Assembly (NCBI GenBank): GCA_029565675.1
Contig: JAKQNP010000032.1
Location: forward strand, 291,779-355,778
DNA from: a bacterium
GTDB lineage: Bacteria; Zhuqueibacterota; Zhuqueibacteria; Residuimicrobiales; Oceaniaggregativiventaceae
Direction of reading: 5' to 3'
Length of the DNA stretch: 64,000 nt
This document shows, one piece after another, positions 9,194 to 17,863 of the stretch (positions are counted from its first letter, which is position 1; every line of letters starts with the position of its first letter). Position numbers and translations under genes: made by a program. A model generated the notes under the pieces. The model made no database searches. It saw only the letters and a list, made by a program, of their open reading frames with translations, and had not been told where the DNA came from.

Positions 9194-9904
9194 TTTGGCC
9201 TTTGCGAATCGTTGAGCAACATCGCTCCAGTTGATTACATTGAAAAAGGCTTTGACAAAATCGCCACGGCGATTTTGATATTTCAGATAATAGGCATGCT
9301 CCCAGACATCGACGACCAACAGCGGCACCGCACCCCACTGGGTCAAGTTCTGATGTTTCTCAGCCTGCAACACGACGAGTTTTTGTCCGACAGGTTCATA
9401 GACCAATACCGCCCAGCCGCTTCCCTCAACCTGAATTGCCGCAGCGGTGAATTGATCGCGAAAATCCGCAAAAGAGATGAAACCCTTTGCCAACGCTTGT
9501 GCCAATTCTCCCTGCGGTTCGCCGCCACCATTCGGCGACATGTTTTGCCAGAAAAGCGCATGCAGCAAATGACCTGAACCGTGAAAAGCCGCTTCACGCG
9601 AATAGTGCTTGATCAAACTGTAATCTTTTTTCTCTCTCGCTTCCTTGAGTTTTCCCAACGCGTTGTTCAGGCCGTTGACATAGCCGAGGTGGTGTTTACC
9701 ATGGTGCAACCGCATGGTTTGTTCGTCAATATGCGGCTCAAGTGCGGCATAATCATAGGGCAGCGCTTGCAGCAAATAATTGCCGTCCGGATCGACTGCC
9801 AAATCGCTCATCCCTAGCGCCCGGCCCGGCACCCCCTGCATGATCAAAGCAGCTGCGCCGGCAGCAGCAGGAACAGCCTTTAAAAAATCTCTTCGATTCG
9901 CCAT
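9182..9904 (-). CDS. Superoxide dismutase (Fe/Mn family) with twin-arginine leader
   Basis: 240 residues from the ATG at 9904, which has GGGAGG six bases upstream; the longer open frame lacks such a site. The leader Asn-Arg-Arg-Asp-Phe-Leu-Lys followed by an Ala-rich stretch looks like a Tat signal. Metal ligands are visible: His in His-His-Gly-Lys-His-His, His in His-Leu-Leu-His-Ala-Leu-Phe-Trp, and Asp and His in Asp-Val-Trp-Glu-His-Ala-Tyr-Tyr. The outer-sphere position that is Gln146 in the E. coli Mn enzyme aligns with His here (Glu-Lys-His-Gln), as in several archaeal and actinobacterial Fe or cambialistic enzymes, so the metal cannot be assigned. It likely detoxifies superoxide outside the cytoplasm. 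Confidence 0.9.
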   Translation of the reverse strand: MANRRDFLKAVPAAAGAAALIMQGVPGRALGMSDLAVDPDGNYLLQALPYDYAALEPHIDEQTMRLHHGKHHLGYVNGLNNALGKLKEAREKKDYSLIKHYSREAAFHGSGHLLHALFWQNMSPNGGGEPQGELAQALAKGFISFADFRDQFTAAAIQVEGSGWAVLVYEPVGQKLVVLQAEKHQNLTQWGAVPLLVVDVWEHAYYLKYQNRRGDFVKAFFNVINWSDVAQRFAKAKSEL

Positions 9905-10045
9905 CTCTACCTCCCGATAGCTAGCATTAACCTCTTTGGCTTGTGCTCTCCAAACATTTGTTCTCTTGATGGGAGCCATTTACTCATTGCGATGCCACAG
10001 CCTGACCACCCACTTGCAGCCAAGCAGGCCATGGACAAATACCAT

Positions 10046-10822
10046 TTACAGACAGATCAGGCCCCGGCTGAACAGAACCGCCTGGCCGGCAATCTCAACC
10101 CGGTCCCCGTAATGGCGGCAGCGCAAAACTCCACCGCGTTTGGAAAGCTGTTTCGCCAATAGCTCTGTTTTATGCAGTCGCTTTGCCCAAAACGGCACGA
10201 GCATCGAATGCGAAGAACCTGTAACCGGATCTTCCGGGATGCCCTCACGCGGCGCAAAAAAACGAGAAACAAAATCTGCATCTGTTCCTCTGGCGCTGAC
10301 CACGACCCCCAGCGCATCGATTTGCTCCAATAACGCAAAATCTGGCTGTACCGCCTTGATTTCCGACTCGGAATTCAGGACCACCAACACATCTCGAGCT
10401 TTATAGATCTCTTTCGCTTCCACCCGCAGCGCATCGAACAATAGAGCCGGTGCTGCAAACGGTGCCGCCGTCCATGCCGGGAAATCCATGCGAAACCAAG
10501 CGCCGTCTTTCTCAACCGCGAGCAAGCCGCTGCGGGTATCGAACTCCACTCGCCGCACCGTGTCGTTCTGCAGAAACACAACAAATGCGGCAGCCAGAGT
10601 CGCATGGCCGCACAGGTCGACCTCAGAGACCGGAGTAAACCAACGAAGCTGGTAGCGATTTCCTGCGGAAACCAGAAAGGCAGTTTCTGACAGATTGTTC
10701 TCCGCGGCGATCGCCTGCATCAACTCATCAGACAACCAGCTCTCCAGTGGGCAAATCGCTGCCGGATTGCCATGAAAGGGACGATCCGTGAATGCATCAA
10801 CTTGATAGAGATCGATATTCAT
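10046..10822 (-). CDS. PhzF-family isomerase
   Basis: 258 residues. The family start Tyr-Gln-Val-Asp-Ala-Phe-Thr with Gly-Asn-Pro-Ala-Ala is present, the catalytic Glu46 lies in Leu-Ser-Glu-Thr-Ala-Phe, and the first-half Gly-His-Ala-Thr-Leu-Ala-Ala and second-half Glu-Asp-Pro-Val-Thr-Gly-Ser-Ser-His motifs match the two pseudo-repeats of the diaminopimelate-epimerase-like fold. PhzF itself isomerises an intermediate of phenazine synthesis, but no other phenazine gene is here, so the substrate is unknown. It lies 42 bases downstream of the YkvA-like gene on the same strand. Confidence 0.88.
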   Translation of the reverse strand: MNIDLYQVDAFTDRPFHGNPAAICPLESWLSDELMQAIAAENNLSETAFLVSAGNRYQLRWFTPVSEVDLCGHATLAAAFVVFLQNDTVRRVEFDTRSGLLAVEKDGAWFRMDFPAWTAAPFAAPALLFDALRVEAKEIYKARDVLVVLNSESEIKAVQPDFALLEQIDALGVVVSARGTDADFVSRFFAPREGIPEDPVTGSSHSMLVPFWAKRLHKTELLAKQLSKRGGVLRCRHYGDRVEIAGQAVLFSRGLICL

Positions 10823-10864
10823 ATTTCCTCTGCCCGCATGAGCGTGCTTTGGCGGTGATCTCTT

Positions 10865-11347
10865 TTACAAACTCGCCCGACTTAACCAATTGCGGATTCT
10901 CTGCCACATCCCTTTGCCGACCATTTGGTCTGCATATTGTAAAATTCGGCTGGTCAGGTACAGCACATCCCCCTCACCCGCCCAATGCTCGCGCAGAATT
11001 TCGCTGTCGATATGGTTGACCAACGAATTTAACACATAAGCAGCGAGAGCAATATCATCGGTAAAAGCGATTGGGCCAAATATCGCTTCGGGAATAAAAT
11101 CAAACGGTAAAATAAAGTAAGCGATCACCGCCGGCAATTTGATTCGTTGCTGGGCAGGAACGCGAGAATCCAGGGAGAGCCGCACCAGGAGATGGAACAA
11201 ATCGGGAGCAGCCAAGAGGAATTCTGTCCAACGAGAATCCTTTCCGTCTTTTTCTGCCCAACGGCGGATAGATATCCGCAGCTTTTTATAAAAATCTTCG
11301 TGCCTGGATTGTACAGTCATTTGCAGCTCAGATGTCTTCGTGTTCAC
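10865..11347 (-). CDS. YkvA/DUF1232 family protein
   Basis: 160 residues if started at the GTG at 11347, or 151 from the ATG at 11320; neither has a strong ribosome binding site. The GTG overlaps the end of the acyltransferase gene by 20 bases, the ATG starts 7 bases after its stop codon. The DUF1232 core Ala-Val-Ile-Ala-Tyr-Phe-Ile-Leu-Pro-Phe-Asp-Phe-Ile-Pro-Glu followed by Thr-Asp-Asp-Ile-Ala-Leu-Ala is clear; it forms a short hydrophobic hairpin thought to associate with membranes. Function in the family is not settled. Confidence 0.8.
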   Translation of the reverse strand: MNTKTSELQMTVQSRHEDFYKKLRISIRRWAEKDGKDSRWTEFLLAAPDLFHLLVRLSLDSRVPAQQRIKLPAVIAYFILPFDFIPEAIFGPIAFTDDIALAAYVLNSLVNHIDSEILREHWAGEGDVLYLTSRILQYADQMVGKGMWQRIRNWLSRASL

Positions 11348-12113
11348 GCCACTCAGCCAATTTTTGGCCGATGAAAGCGACTATCTTTTCATGTTCCGCA
11401 CGTCCGACCCCCTTGATTTCGAGGGGGGAGCCAAAGCAAAAATGAATGGCGCGTTGAGGATGAATCGGGCCGAAATCTTTGAGCAATTTGCCGGGTCGCC
11501 AGGCATCGGTTTTGAGCGCCAACGGGACCACAGGAACGCCGGCCCGGCGGGCCAATTTAACACCGATCGAATTAAAGTGCGCCGGATCGAAATCGAGAGT
11601 ACGAGTGGTCTGCGGAAAGACCACGATACTTTTGCCTTCTGCAATCTTTTTTTCACCACCCAACAACACCTGCTGCAGATCCTGGCGCGGATCACTGCGG
11701 CTTACCGCGACGGGATCAAGCGCCCGCATGATCGCGCTGAACACCGGATATTTTAAAAGAGTCTGTTTGACCACAAAACTGATTTCCTTGATCGGATAGA
11801 TGATACCATGCAAAGCCCAGGTCTCGAGGGAACTCATATGATTGGCCACGATCACGCAAGGCGAATCGAACGAACGCAAATTTTCCAATCCGCAGACCTC
11901 GACGCGAGTTCCCAATTCGCGAAAAACATCCAAACTCTGACGTGACCGATCCAAATAAGTGGTGTGAAATTTCGCCCCACCTTTTTTCGCTGCCGCGCTG
12001 ACTGCAAGAACCAAATCAGCCAATTTATAATATCCAAAAAGCGTTGGAAAGTTCCTGGCCAACCAGGTAGGTTCAGTCTCTTGTTGGGCAGTTTTTGCAT
12101 TGAATGATCCCAT
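11328..12113 (-). CDS. 1-acyl-sn-glycerol-3-phosphate acyltransferase-like (PlsC family)
   Basis: 261 residues from the ATG at 12113, which has GAAAGGAAA upstream; a longer frame reaches into the YhbY gene. The acyltransferase motif Asn-His-Met-Ser-Ser-Leu-Glu (His92 to Glu97) corresponds to the usual HX4D with Glu in place of Asp. Later motifs Val-Phe-Pro-Gln-Thr-Thr-Arg and Gly-Val-Pro-Val-Val-Pro-Leu-Ala fit motifs III and IV. Members transfer acyl groups onto lysophospholipid. The change to Glu and the Gln-Thr in the EGTR-type motif hint at a divergent subfamily. Together with the nearby acyl-ACP thioesterase it points to a lipid role for this unit. Confidence 0.82.
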   Translation of the reverse strand: MGSFNAKTAQQETEPTWLARNFPTLFGYYKLADLVLAVSAAAKKGGAKFHTTYLDRSRQSLDVFRELGTRVEVCGLENLRSFDSPCVIVANHMSSLETWALHGIIYPIKEISFVVKQTLLKYPVFSAIMRALDPVAVSRSDPRQDLQQVLLGGEKKIAEGKSIVVFPQTTRTLDFDPAHFNSIGVKLARRAGVPVVPLALKTDAWRPGKLLKDFGPIHPQRAIHFCFGSPLEIKGVGRAEHEKIVAFIGQKLAEWREHEDI

Positions 12114-12126
12114 GGATCGTTTCCTT

Positions 12127-12429
12127 TCAGGAAGCGGGCAAGGTGATGCGCCGTTTGGCTGCATCCGCATTGGCCCGATAAAAGATACCGACATGGCCGA
12201 TCAAACCGACCTGATGGCAATGACAGGCTGCCGCAATTTCAGCGCACAACTCTTTCCTTGAATCCTTGAATTCCAGAAACCGGATTTTGATCAATTCGTG
12301 GTTATCAAGCGCCTCATCGATCGCTGCGCTGACCGCCTCGGTTAATCCGGCCTTACCGATTATGATCACCGAACTCAATGGATTGGCCAGCCCACGCAGA
12401 TATCGCCGCTGCGATCCTTTTAGTTCCAT
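12127..12429 (-). CDS. yhbY: YhbY-type CRM-domain RNA-binding protein
   Basis: 100 residues. It matches the single CRM domain: the start Leu-Lys-Gly-Ser-Gln-Arg-Arg-Tyr-Leu-Arg-Gly-Leu-Ala, then Ile-Gly-Lys-Ala-Gly-Leu-Thr, Ala-Leu-Asp-Asn-His-Glu-Leu-Ile-Lys, and the C-terminal Gly-His-Val-Gly-Ile-Phe-Tyr-Arg. YhbY in E. coli associates with pre-50S ribosomal particles. It starts about 160 bases downstream of the acyl-ACP thioesterase gene on the same strand. Confidence 0.92.
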   Translation of the reverse strand: MELKGSQRRYLRGLANPLSSVIIIGKAGLTEAVSAAIDEALDNHELIKIRFLEFKDSRKELCAEIAAACHCHQVGLIGHVGIFYRANADAAKRRITLPAS

Positions 12430-12591
12430 ATCTCACCCATGCATTTTTCGCTGCTCAAGTTTTTATTGCCAGCGACCACAATCGCCGGCACATGAATTTT
12501 TCGCTCTGGTCGACCGGTGTTTCCAGCTGCAAAAGATTGGCGTGGGGATAGATTGGCTTCCCCATTTGCCCACAAGACACCACGGTGCAAC

Positions 12592-13347
12592 CTAGGAAAA
12601 GCGGAATAAAGGCTGCCATTGGCTTTGGGCCCGAATCAACTCGCGATTGCTTGACCGTTCCACACAACGATGATAAAAAACGGCGCTGCTGTTTCGGTCT
12701 TTAAAGCTGCTGCAAAGGATCTCATCACCCAACCGCGCCTCTGCGCGAAAATTGATCTCCAGATGCTGCACTTTTTGCTCGTGCAGAATATCGTTCGGAA
12801 CCGTTTCCAGGATCCATTCGATATAGTTGATGTTGTTGACATGCTGGTTGATATCCAAATCGTAATAACGAACCCTAAAATTCCTTTCGATTTCGGCGCC
12901 TGTAAAAGGTTCCTTTGGTACAGTCAGTGCCGGTTGATGCGGTACTGCCAGACGCTCCAAAATCCACTGCGGGACATGGCAGGGACGCCGAGTTGCGATA
13001 TCGACCACCAGCCAGTTGCTTTGCCCCTGAACCAGTTTCTTGCCATCCGCATCATCAATGGCAAAGGCCCGCAAGGCATAAAAACGGTCAAAACCGGATG
13101 GCCAGGTTGTGATCCGTATGTTTTCCCGCCATTGCGGATAGGAATATATGGTTAATTTTAGATAGGATAAAGCCCAAAACAAGTTTTTCGCTTGCATCTG
13201 GTCAAATCCCACTCCAAGGCTGTCAGCGTGATCTGCCGCGACTTCCTGGAAGCAATCAGCAGCCACGGTCACCTTCATCACCCCGGTCGCATCCACATCG
13301 CTGGTGCGCAGTTGGAAAATTGCCTGCTTTTGCAGGGCGTCGATCAC
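12592..13347 (-). CDS. Acyl-ACP thioesterase (FatA-like double hotdog)
   Basis: 251 residues. Two hotdog repeats are present; the second contains Asp-Ile-Asn-Gln-His-Val-Asn-Asn-Ile-Asn-Tyr with Trp and Glu shortly after (about residues 165-180), the catalytic Asn/His block of the FatA/FatB group. The first half has the family Trp-Ala-Leu-Ser-Tyr-Leu-Lys-Leu stretch and Gln-Ser-Asn-Trp-Leu-Val-Val-Asp. It releases free fatty acid from acyl-ACP in the cytoplasm. It sits 9 bases downstream of the amidase gene and upstream of YhbY and a PlsC-type acyltransferase. Confidence 0.88.
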   Translation of the reverse strand: MIDALQKQAIFQLRTSDVDATGVMKVTVAADCFQEVAADHADSLGVGFDQMQAKNLFWALSYLKLTIYSYPQWRENIRITTWPSGFDRFYALRAFAIDDADGKKLVQGQSNWLVVDIATRRPCHVPQWILERLAVPHQPALTVPKEPFTGAEIERNFRVRYYDLDINQHVNNINYIEWILETVPNDILHEQKVQHLEINFRAEARLGDEILCSSFKDRNSSAVFYHRCVERSSNRELIRAQSQWQPLFRFS

Positions 13348-13356
13348 AACACCTCC

Positions 13357-14523
13357 TCAACGATAAAAATCCAAAATGCCTTCGCAGAGCCAATTCGCCA
13401 CCGCTTGTCGGTTGTTGGCGATCACCAGCCGGTCCTGATCGCGGATATTTCGGATATTGCCCAGCTCGATATAGACAGTCGCTGGTTGGAGATGGCGAAG
13501 CATGAACAGGTTCCGCGTCTCCACATGACCGCTGTATCCTCTGCCAGGCTGGTTGGCGGCGTATTTTGCTTTTATGGCCTGGTAAAGCTTTCGTGCCAGA
13601 TCTTTGCTCTTTTTGCTGGTTTTTTGGTAATAATAAAAGATGTCGATGCGCTTGGCATTGCTGCGCGAATCCACATGTAAAATGATGGCGGTCTGCGCAA
13701 TGCGTTCTCCGCCGTTCTGTCGATACAGAGAATTGACAAGTGTTGCCCGATCTCTGAGGCGTATCGTGTTATCAGCGGAAATTGCCTTTTTGCCATAATA
13801 ATATTCGTCGCGGTCTGATTTCAACAGAGCGTCATCGCGAATACCATCGTTGGGATCCTGGACAATGACATAGACACGCGCACCGTGTTCCAACAACCGT
13901 TTGGCCAGGCGCAAGGTGATGTCGTAGGCATATTCGTCTTCGCAGAGAAAAGCAGAGCCGCGTTTTCCGATGGCCCCTGGATCAGGGCCTCCATGACCGC
14001 TGATCAGATAAAAAAACTTGCCGCTCAGACGCTGATCTCGCAACGCCACTTCGCTATTATCGGGACCGAAAATCGGCCAAGATCCATTTTTACGAACGGG
14101 TTGTTCGGCCTGCATGCGCTGAGGCAGCAAGTGCAGCGGCACCCACAATTCACGATCCGCGATGTAGCGTGCACTTTTTTGTCCTGCGCGAACCACTTGC
14201 TCATTGTATTCCTGTATCTTTTTGGCGTGCTGATAATCGCTAAATCCCAGAGTGGTGCGAATGCTCTTGCCATCATAAGAAAATTTCTGGATCGGCATTC
14301 GATAGCGACGAGACAAAACCAAACGATTGGCAGCAAGCCCTTCTTGGTCGGCATTGATTTCTAAAAAGAGTTGCAAACAAGACCGGTTGTCCGGTAACTG
14401 ATAACGGCGCAGCAACGCCAAAATTCCTTCTCCGGCCTGTGGCTGGGCAAGAACATATTCCTGGGCTGTTCCACCCGTAAAAGCGGCCAATATGAGCAAA
14501 CCGATGATTACCAATCGCATCAA
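13357..14523 (-). CDS. N-acetylmuramoyl-L-alanine amidase (Amidase_3)
   Basis: 388 residues with a signal peptide (about 1-20). The C-terminal catalytic domain (about 180-385) has Ser-Gly-His-Gly-Gly-Pro-Asp-Pro-Gly-Ala at its start, a conserved Glu in Leu-Cys-Glu-Asp-Glu-Tyr, His in Ile-Leu-His-Val-Asp, and the catalytic Glu in Tyr-Ile-Glu-Leu-Gly-Asn. The His-Val-Asp replaces the more common His-Ala-Asn. The N-terminal part (about 30-90) looks LysM-like but is degenerate. It cleaves the amide between muramic acid and peptide in the periplasm during cell separation or wall turnover. It heads the minus-strand run down to the superoxide dismutase. Confidence 0.88.
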   Translation of the reverse strand: MMRLVIIGLLILAAFTGGTAQEYVLAQPQAGEGILALLRRYQLPDNRSCLQLFLEINADQEGLAANRLVLSRRYRMPIQKFSYDGKSIRTTLGFSDYQHAKKIQEYNEQVVRAGQKSARYIADRELWVPLHLLPQRMQAEQPVRKNGSWPIFGPDNSEVALRDQRLSGKFFYLISGHGGPDPGAIGKRGSAFLCEDEYAYDITLRLAKRLLEHGARVYVIVQDPNDGIRDDALLKSDRDEYYYGKKAISADNTIRLRDRATLVNSLYRQNGGERIAQTAIILHVDSRSNAKRIDIFYYYQKTSKKSKDLARKLYQAIKAKYAANQPGRGYSGHVETRNLFMLRHLQPATVYIELGNIRNIRDQDRLVIANNRQAVANWLCEGILDFYR

Positions 14524-14922
14524 AAGCCGTGTCCTCTTCCCGTTCGACTTGACAATGACTGTGCTCCTAACCGTAGAAAGCCTGGAAAATTATGCAGCTC
14601 CTTGTTGTGGAATTGCAAATACCCAACGAACAAGGCAGGAAGTCAGTTGATCGATTCTGCCATTAAAGACGAAAGCCAATATCAAGATCTGTCAAAGCAG
14701 CAAGGCCAGACTCTCATGAACTGCGAATCAATTGCAGTTCTGGTATTGAAGATAAAATAATGATATGAAATGAAAAATAAAATCCTTATATTTTTGGAAC
14801 CAAAAATTGGGAAAAATCGTGCTGCTGCGAAAGCCACGAATTCATCCTGGGGGCAAAAAATTGTCCAAAATGAAATCCGGTCCGGGAGAAATCCCGGAGA
14901 ATTCCTTCGAAAGGAGAGGTTT
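14524..14922. other. Divergent intergenic region with two leader hairpins
   Basis: 399 bases between the amidase (-) and the parvulin lipoprotein (+). On the + strand a perfect 7-bp hairpin with a GAAA loop lies at 14881-14898, and a second small hairpin at 14903-14915 pairs TCCTT with AAGGA, part of the ribosome binding site of the lipoprotein gene. A weaker inverted repeat (GAACTGC/GCAGTTC) lies near 14717-14740. No convincing gene was seen. Confidence 0.6.
14765..14792 (+). promoter_or_regulatory. Candidate promoter for the parvulin lipoprotein gene
   Basis: ATGAAA at 14765-14770 and TATATT at 14787-14792 with a 16-base spacer. The -10 box matches the other promoters read in this window; the -35 box is weak (4 of 6). 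Confidence 0.35.
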
Positions 14923-15933
14923 ATGAAACGGGTGCTGCCGTTCCTGCTGTTGGCTCTGGCAATCATGCTTGCCTGTGGCAAGAGTATTGATAAATTGAGC
15001 GCAGACAGCGAAACTTTTCGCCTGGCCACAACCCTGGCAGAAAAAATACCGATGCTGAATCCAGAAAAGAACGCCACTTTGGTAAAAGCCAAATCATTCT
15101 CTCTCTCTGCCGGCAGTTTGTTCAAGGAACTGGAAACCAATATGGGGAAAAATATCTCCCAATTGACTGATGCCGACACCACCGAACTGAGTTCGTTCTT
15201 GCATCGGGTTCTCAATTCGATGGTCGAGTCCCGAGTTTTGCTGAATGCTGCACAAACCGAAGGTGTTGCCGTCGACTCGACCCAGGTCGACAGCGTTGTG
15301 CAAACCTTCTTCCGCAACAACGGTGGTGAGGAGCGATTTATGCAGATACTCGAGGCAAACGGCCTCACCCTCGACATCTTGAAAGAGGACATCACTGAAA
15401 ATCTGATCAAAGAAAATTTTCTCAACGACAACGTCTTTGCCAACATGCAAATCACGCCAGATGACCTGCAAAATGCCTATAATGAAGACAAGACCACCAC
15501 AGTGCGCCACATTCTGTTGATGACCCAGGGAAAATCACCCGAAGAGAAAGAAACGATCCATAGCCAGATGGAAAACCTGTTGGCCCAAGCCAAGGCTGGA
15601 GAAAACTTTTCTGATTTGGCCAAGAAATACACAGAAGATCCGGGTTCGAAAGAAAACGGTGGGTTGTACGAAGATATTCAACGCGGACAAATGGTCAAAG
15701 AATTCGAAGATGCTGCATTTTCTGTGCCGATTGGCCAGATCAGCGACATCATCGAAACCAGCTATGGTTATCACATTCTCAAGATCGAAGGCCGCAAGAA
15801 AGAATCTCGTCCTTTTGATGAAGTCAAGGCCGCTTTGGAGCGCCAGCTACAAAATCGGATGCGGCAATCTCTGTATACCCAAACGATCGATTCGCTTAAA
15901 GCCGCTGAAAAAGTAGAAATCCTGTTCAATTAA
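14923..15933 (+). CDS. Lipoprotein peptidyl-prolyl isomerase, parvulin type (PrsA/SurA-like)
   Basis: 336 residues from the ATG at 14923, which follows AAGGAGAGG; the frame runs further upstream without support. The N-terminus ends in Ile-Met-Leu-Ala-Cys, a lipobox with Cys19 or so as the lipidated residue. Residues about 190-290 form a parvulin domain: Val-Arg-His-Ile-Leu, Ala-Lys-Lys-Tyr-Thr-Glu-Asp-Pro-Gly-Ser, Asn-Gly-Gly-Leu, and Ser-Tyr-Gly-Tyr-His-Ile-Leu-Lys. The helical N-terminal part resembles SurA/PrsA chaperone segments. It likely folds envelope proteins at the membrane. A perfect terminator hairpin follows at 15947. Confidence 0.9.
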   Translation: MKRVLPFLLLALAIMLACGKSIDKLSADSETFRLATTLAEKIPMLNPEKNATLVKAKSFSLSAGSLFKELETNMGKNISQLTDADTTELSSFLHRVLNSMVESRVLLNAAQTEGVAVDSTQVDSVVQTFFRNNGGEERFMQILEANGLTLDILKEDITENLIKENFLNDNVFANMQITPDDLQNAYNEDKTTTVRHILLMTQGKSPEEKETIHSQMENLLAQAKAGENFSDLAKKYTEDPGSKENGGLYEDIQRGQMVKEFEDAAFSVPIGQISDIIETSYGYHILKIEGRKKESRPFDEVKAALERQLQNRMRQSLYTQTIDSLKAAEKVEILFN

Positions 15934-15946
15934 TTCTGTCTGACCA

Positions 15947-15985
15947 TCGCCCGTGTCGGTAGATCTATGACACGGGCGAGCTTTT
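15947..15985 (+). terminator. Rho-independent terminator of the parvulin gene
   Basis: TCGCCCGTGTC pairs perfectly with GACACGGGCGA (11 bp, 11-base loop), followed by GCTTTTG. It starts 14 bases after the stop codon. Confidence 0.9.
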
Positions 15986-16065
15986 GTGTTCAGAAGAAAC
16001 CTGTCCACCCAGCCATGCAAAAATTCGAATGTCGCAAATAAGGGTCTGACACCTGCGGTTTGTTC

Positions 16066-17856
16066 ATGAATCTGGCACAAACAACTCGCCGTCTTTTTTC
16101 TCGCTACCTCAAAACCAGAGGAAGGCTCGTCTTTGCCAGCGTCATCGTTGGAATCATCGCTGGTTTGGGTGCAATTCTGTTTTTTGCGCTTTTGCAGGGA
16201 GCTGCTCACCTCTGTTTGCACAATCTGGCGCACTATTTTCCGCCTGAACCCAGCGGTGAATTGAGTGGTGTGGAACCCCTCGGCCTGCCCATTCGCCGGT
16301 GGGTATTGTTCCTCTTGCCCGCTCTTGGCGGTCTGATCGCCGGGTGGTTGGTTTTCACCTTTGCGCCAGAGGCTGAGGGACACGGCACCGATGCGGTGAT
16401 CGACGCTTTTCATCGCAAAAAAGGGGTCATCCGCAAACGCGTGCCGCTGATCAAGATGTTCTCCTCCATCATCACCATCGGCAGCGGCGGCAGCGCCGGA
16501 AGAGAGGGCCCCATCGCCCAAATCGGCGCCGGCTTTGGTTCTTACCTCGCCAACCTTCTGCGTTTAAACGACGATGAACGGCGAACGCTTTTAATTGCCG
16601 GAGCGGCTGGCGGCATCGGCGCGATCTTTCGTTCCCCCCTCGGCGGCGCACTGTTTTCAGTAGAGGTGCTTTACAGACGCGATTTCGAGTCCAAAGCGCT
16701 CATCCCGGCCTTGCTCTCATCCATCGTCGCCTATTCGATATTTGCCTCGCGTTTTGGCTGGGAATTTTTGTTCGAAACCCCCAGGTACATCTTTAACCGT
16801 CCAATAGAACTGCTCTTCTACGCCTTGCTGGGACTGGTTTGTGCCGGTGTCGGATGGTTTTATGTGCGTTTTTTTTATGGCATTCGCGATCGTTTTTTTC
16901 ATAGGCTCAAGCTGCCAAAGAAGCTTCGCCCTGCTCTCGGCGGGCTGATGGTCGGCACGGTGGGATTGTTTGCGCCCTATGTGTTGGCATCAGGTTATGG
17001 ATATTTGCAGCAGGCAATGGATGGTTCACTGACCATTTCCTTTATGTTGGCAGCTGTCCTTTTTAAAATTTTCGCCACCTCTTTCACGATCAGCTCCGGC
17101 GGCAGCGGCGGTGTCTTTGCTCCTTCCCTATTTATCGGCGGCATGCTGGGCGGCGCTTTTGGGCAAATCATCGATCAGCTTTTTCCGGGAACGCTGAACA
17201 ATCCCTCCGCTTTTGTTCTGGTGGGAATGGGTGCCTTTTTTGCCGGCACCGCGAAAGTGCCGATTTCCTCCATGATCATGGTTTCCGAAATGACTGGAGG
17301 CTACCAGCTTCTGGTCCCCATGATGTTGGCCGGCTCCACTTCTTATGTGGCCAGTTCCCGGGTCAATCTCTATGAAAAACAAGTCGATCGCATGGCCGAT
17401 TCGATGGCCCACATGGGTGATTTTACCGTCGATGTTCTGGACACTTTGATGGTCGAACATGCCTATCAGCCGATGGACAACATACCGGTGTTGCACGAAA
17501 ACTCTCGGGTACAAGATTTCTTGCCGCAGGTTTTGCCCGAACACCGAGTCACCTATTTCCCGGTCGTCAACGACAAAGAGGTCGTTGGCATCCTGCCGCT
17601 CAACAACCTGCGCAACATCATGCTCGAACAAAAAGAGACGTCTCCGATTGTCGCGCGTGATTTGATGAACAAATCCGTTACCGTCACACCGGGAGAAAGC
17701 CTGAAATCAGCGCTGAAAAAATTTGTGGCTTACGAATACGGGCAAATACCGGTTGTCGATATCCGCGATGAGAAACGAGTCATCGGCATATTGCGACATG
17801 AGGATGTGATCGCCGCTTATCATCGTGAAATGATGAGGTTAAAAAACACCCCATGA
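16066..17856 (+). CDS. ClC-family chloride transporter with C-terminal CBS pair
   Basis: 596 residues from the ATG at 16066 (a TTG at 16060 is also possible; no clear ribosome binding site for either). Many membrane segments are present. The selectivity motifs are intact: Gly-Ser-Gly-Gly-Ser-Ala-Gly-Arg-Glu-Gly-Pro with the gating Glu147, and Gly-Gly-Val-Phe-Ala-Pro later. The position of the E. coli proton glutamate (Glu203) is Val201 here (Phe-Ser-Val-Glu-Val-Leu), as in channel-type ClCs. Two CBS domains (about 450-590) probably sense nucleotides. It moves chloride or another anion across the inner membrane. It converges with the NhaC gene, only 7 bases apart. Confidence 0.92.
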   Translation: MNLAQTTRRLFSRYLKTRGRLVFASVIVGIIAGLGAILFFALLQGAAHLCLHNLAHYFPPEPSGELSGVEPLGLPIRRWVLFLLPALGGLIAGWLVFTFAPEAEGHGTDAVIDAFHRKKGVIRKRVPLIKMFSSIITIGSGGSAGREGPIAQIGAGFGSYLANLLRLNDDERRTLLIAGAAGGIGAIFRSPLGGALFSVEVLYRRDFESKALIPALLSSIVAYSIFASRFGWEFLFETPRYIFNRPIELLFYALLGLVCAGVGWFYVRFFYGIRDRFFHRLKLPKKLRPALGGLMVGTVGLFAPYVLASGYGYLQQAMDGSLTISFMLAAVLFKIFATSFTISSGGSGGVFAPSLFIGGMLGGAFGQIIDQLFPGTLNNPSAFVLVGMGAFFAGTAKVPISSMIMVSEMTGGYQLLVPMMLAGSTSYVASSRVNLYEKQVDRMADSMAHMGDFTVDVLDTLMVEHAYQPMDNIPVLHENSRVQDFLPQVLPEHRVTYFPVVNDKEVVGILPLNNLRNIMLEQKETSPIVARDLMNKSVTVTPGESLKSALKKFVAYEYGQIPVVDIRDEKRVIGILRHEDVIAAYHREMMRLKNTP

Positions 17857-17863
17857 TCTGTTG

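Noticed and set aside
16041..16056. GGGTCTGACACC before the ClC gene and CTGACACC near 62037, seen often beside REP-associated transposases
   Set aside because: Short, only two copies, and no transposase remnant next to either.
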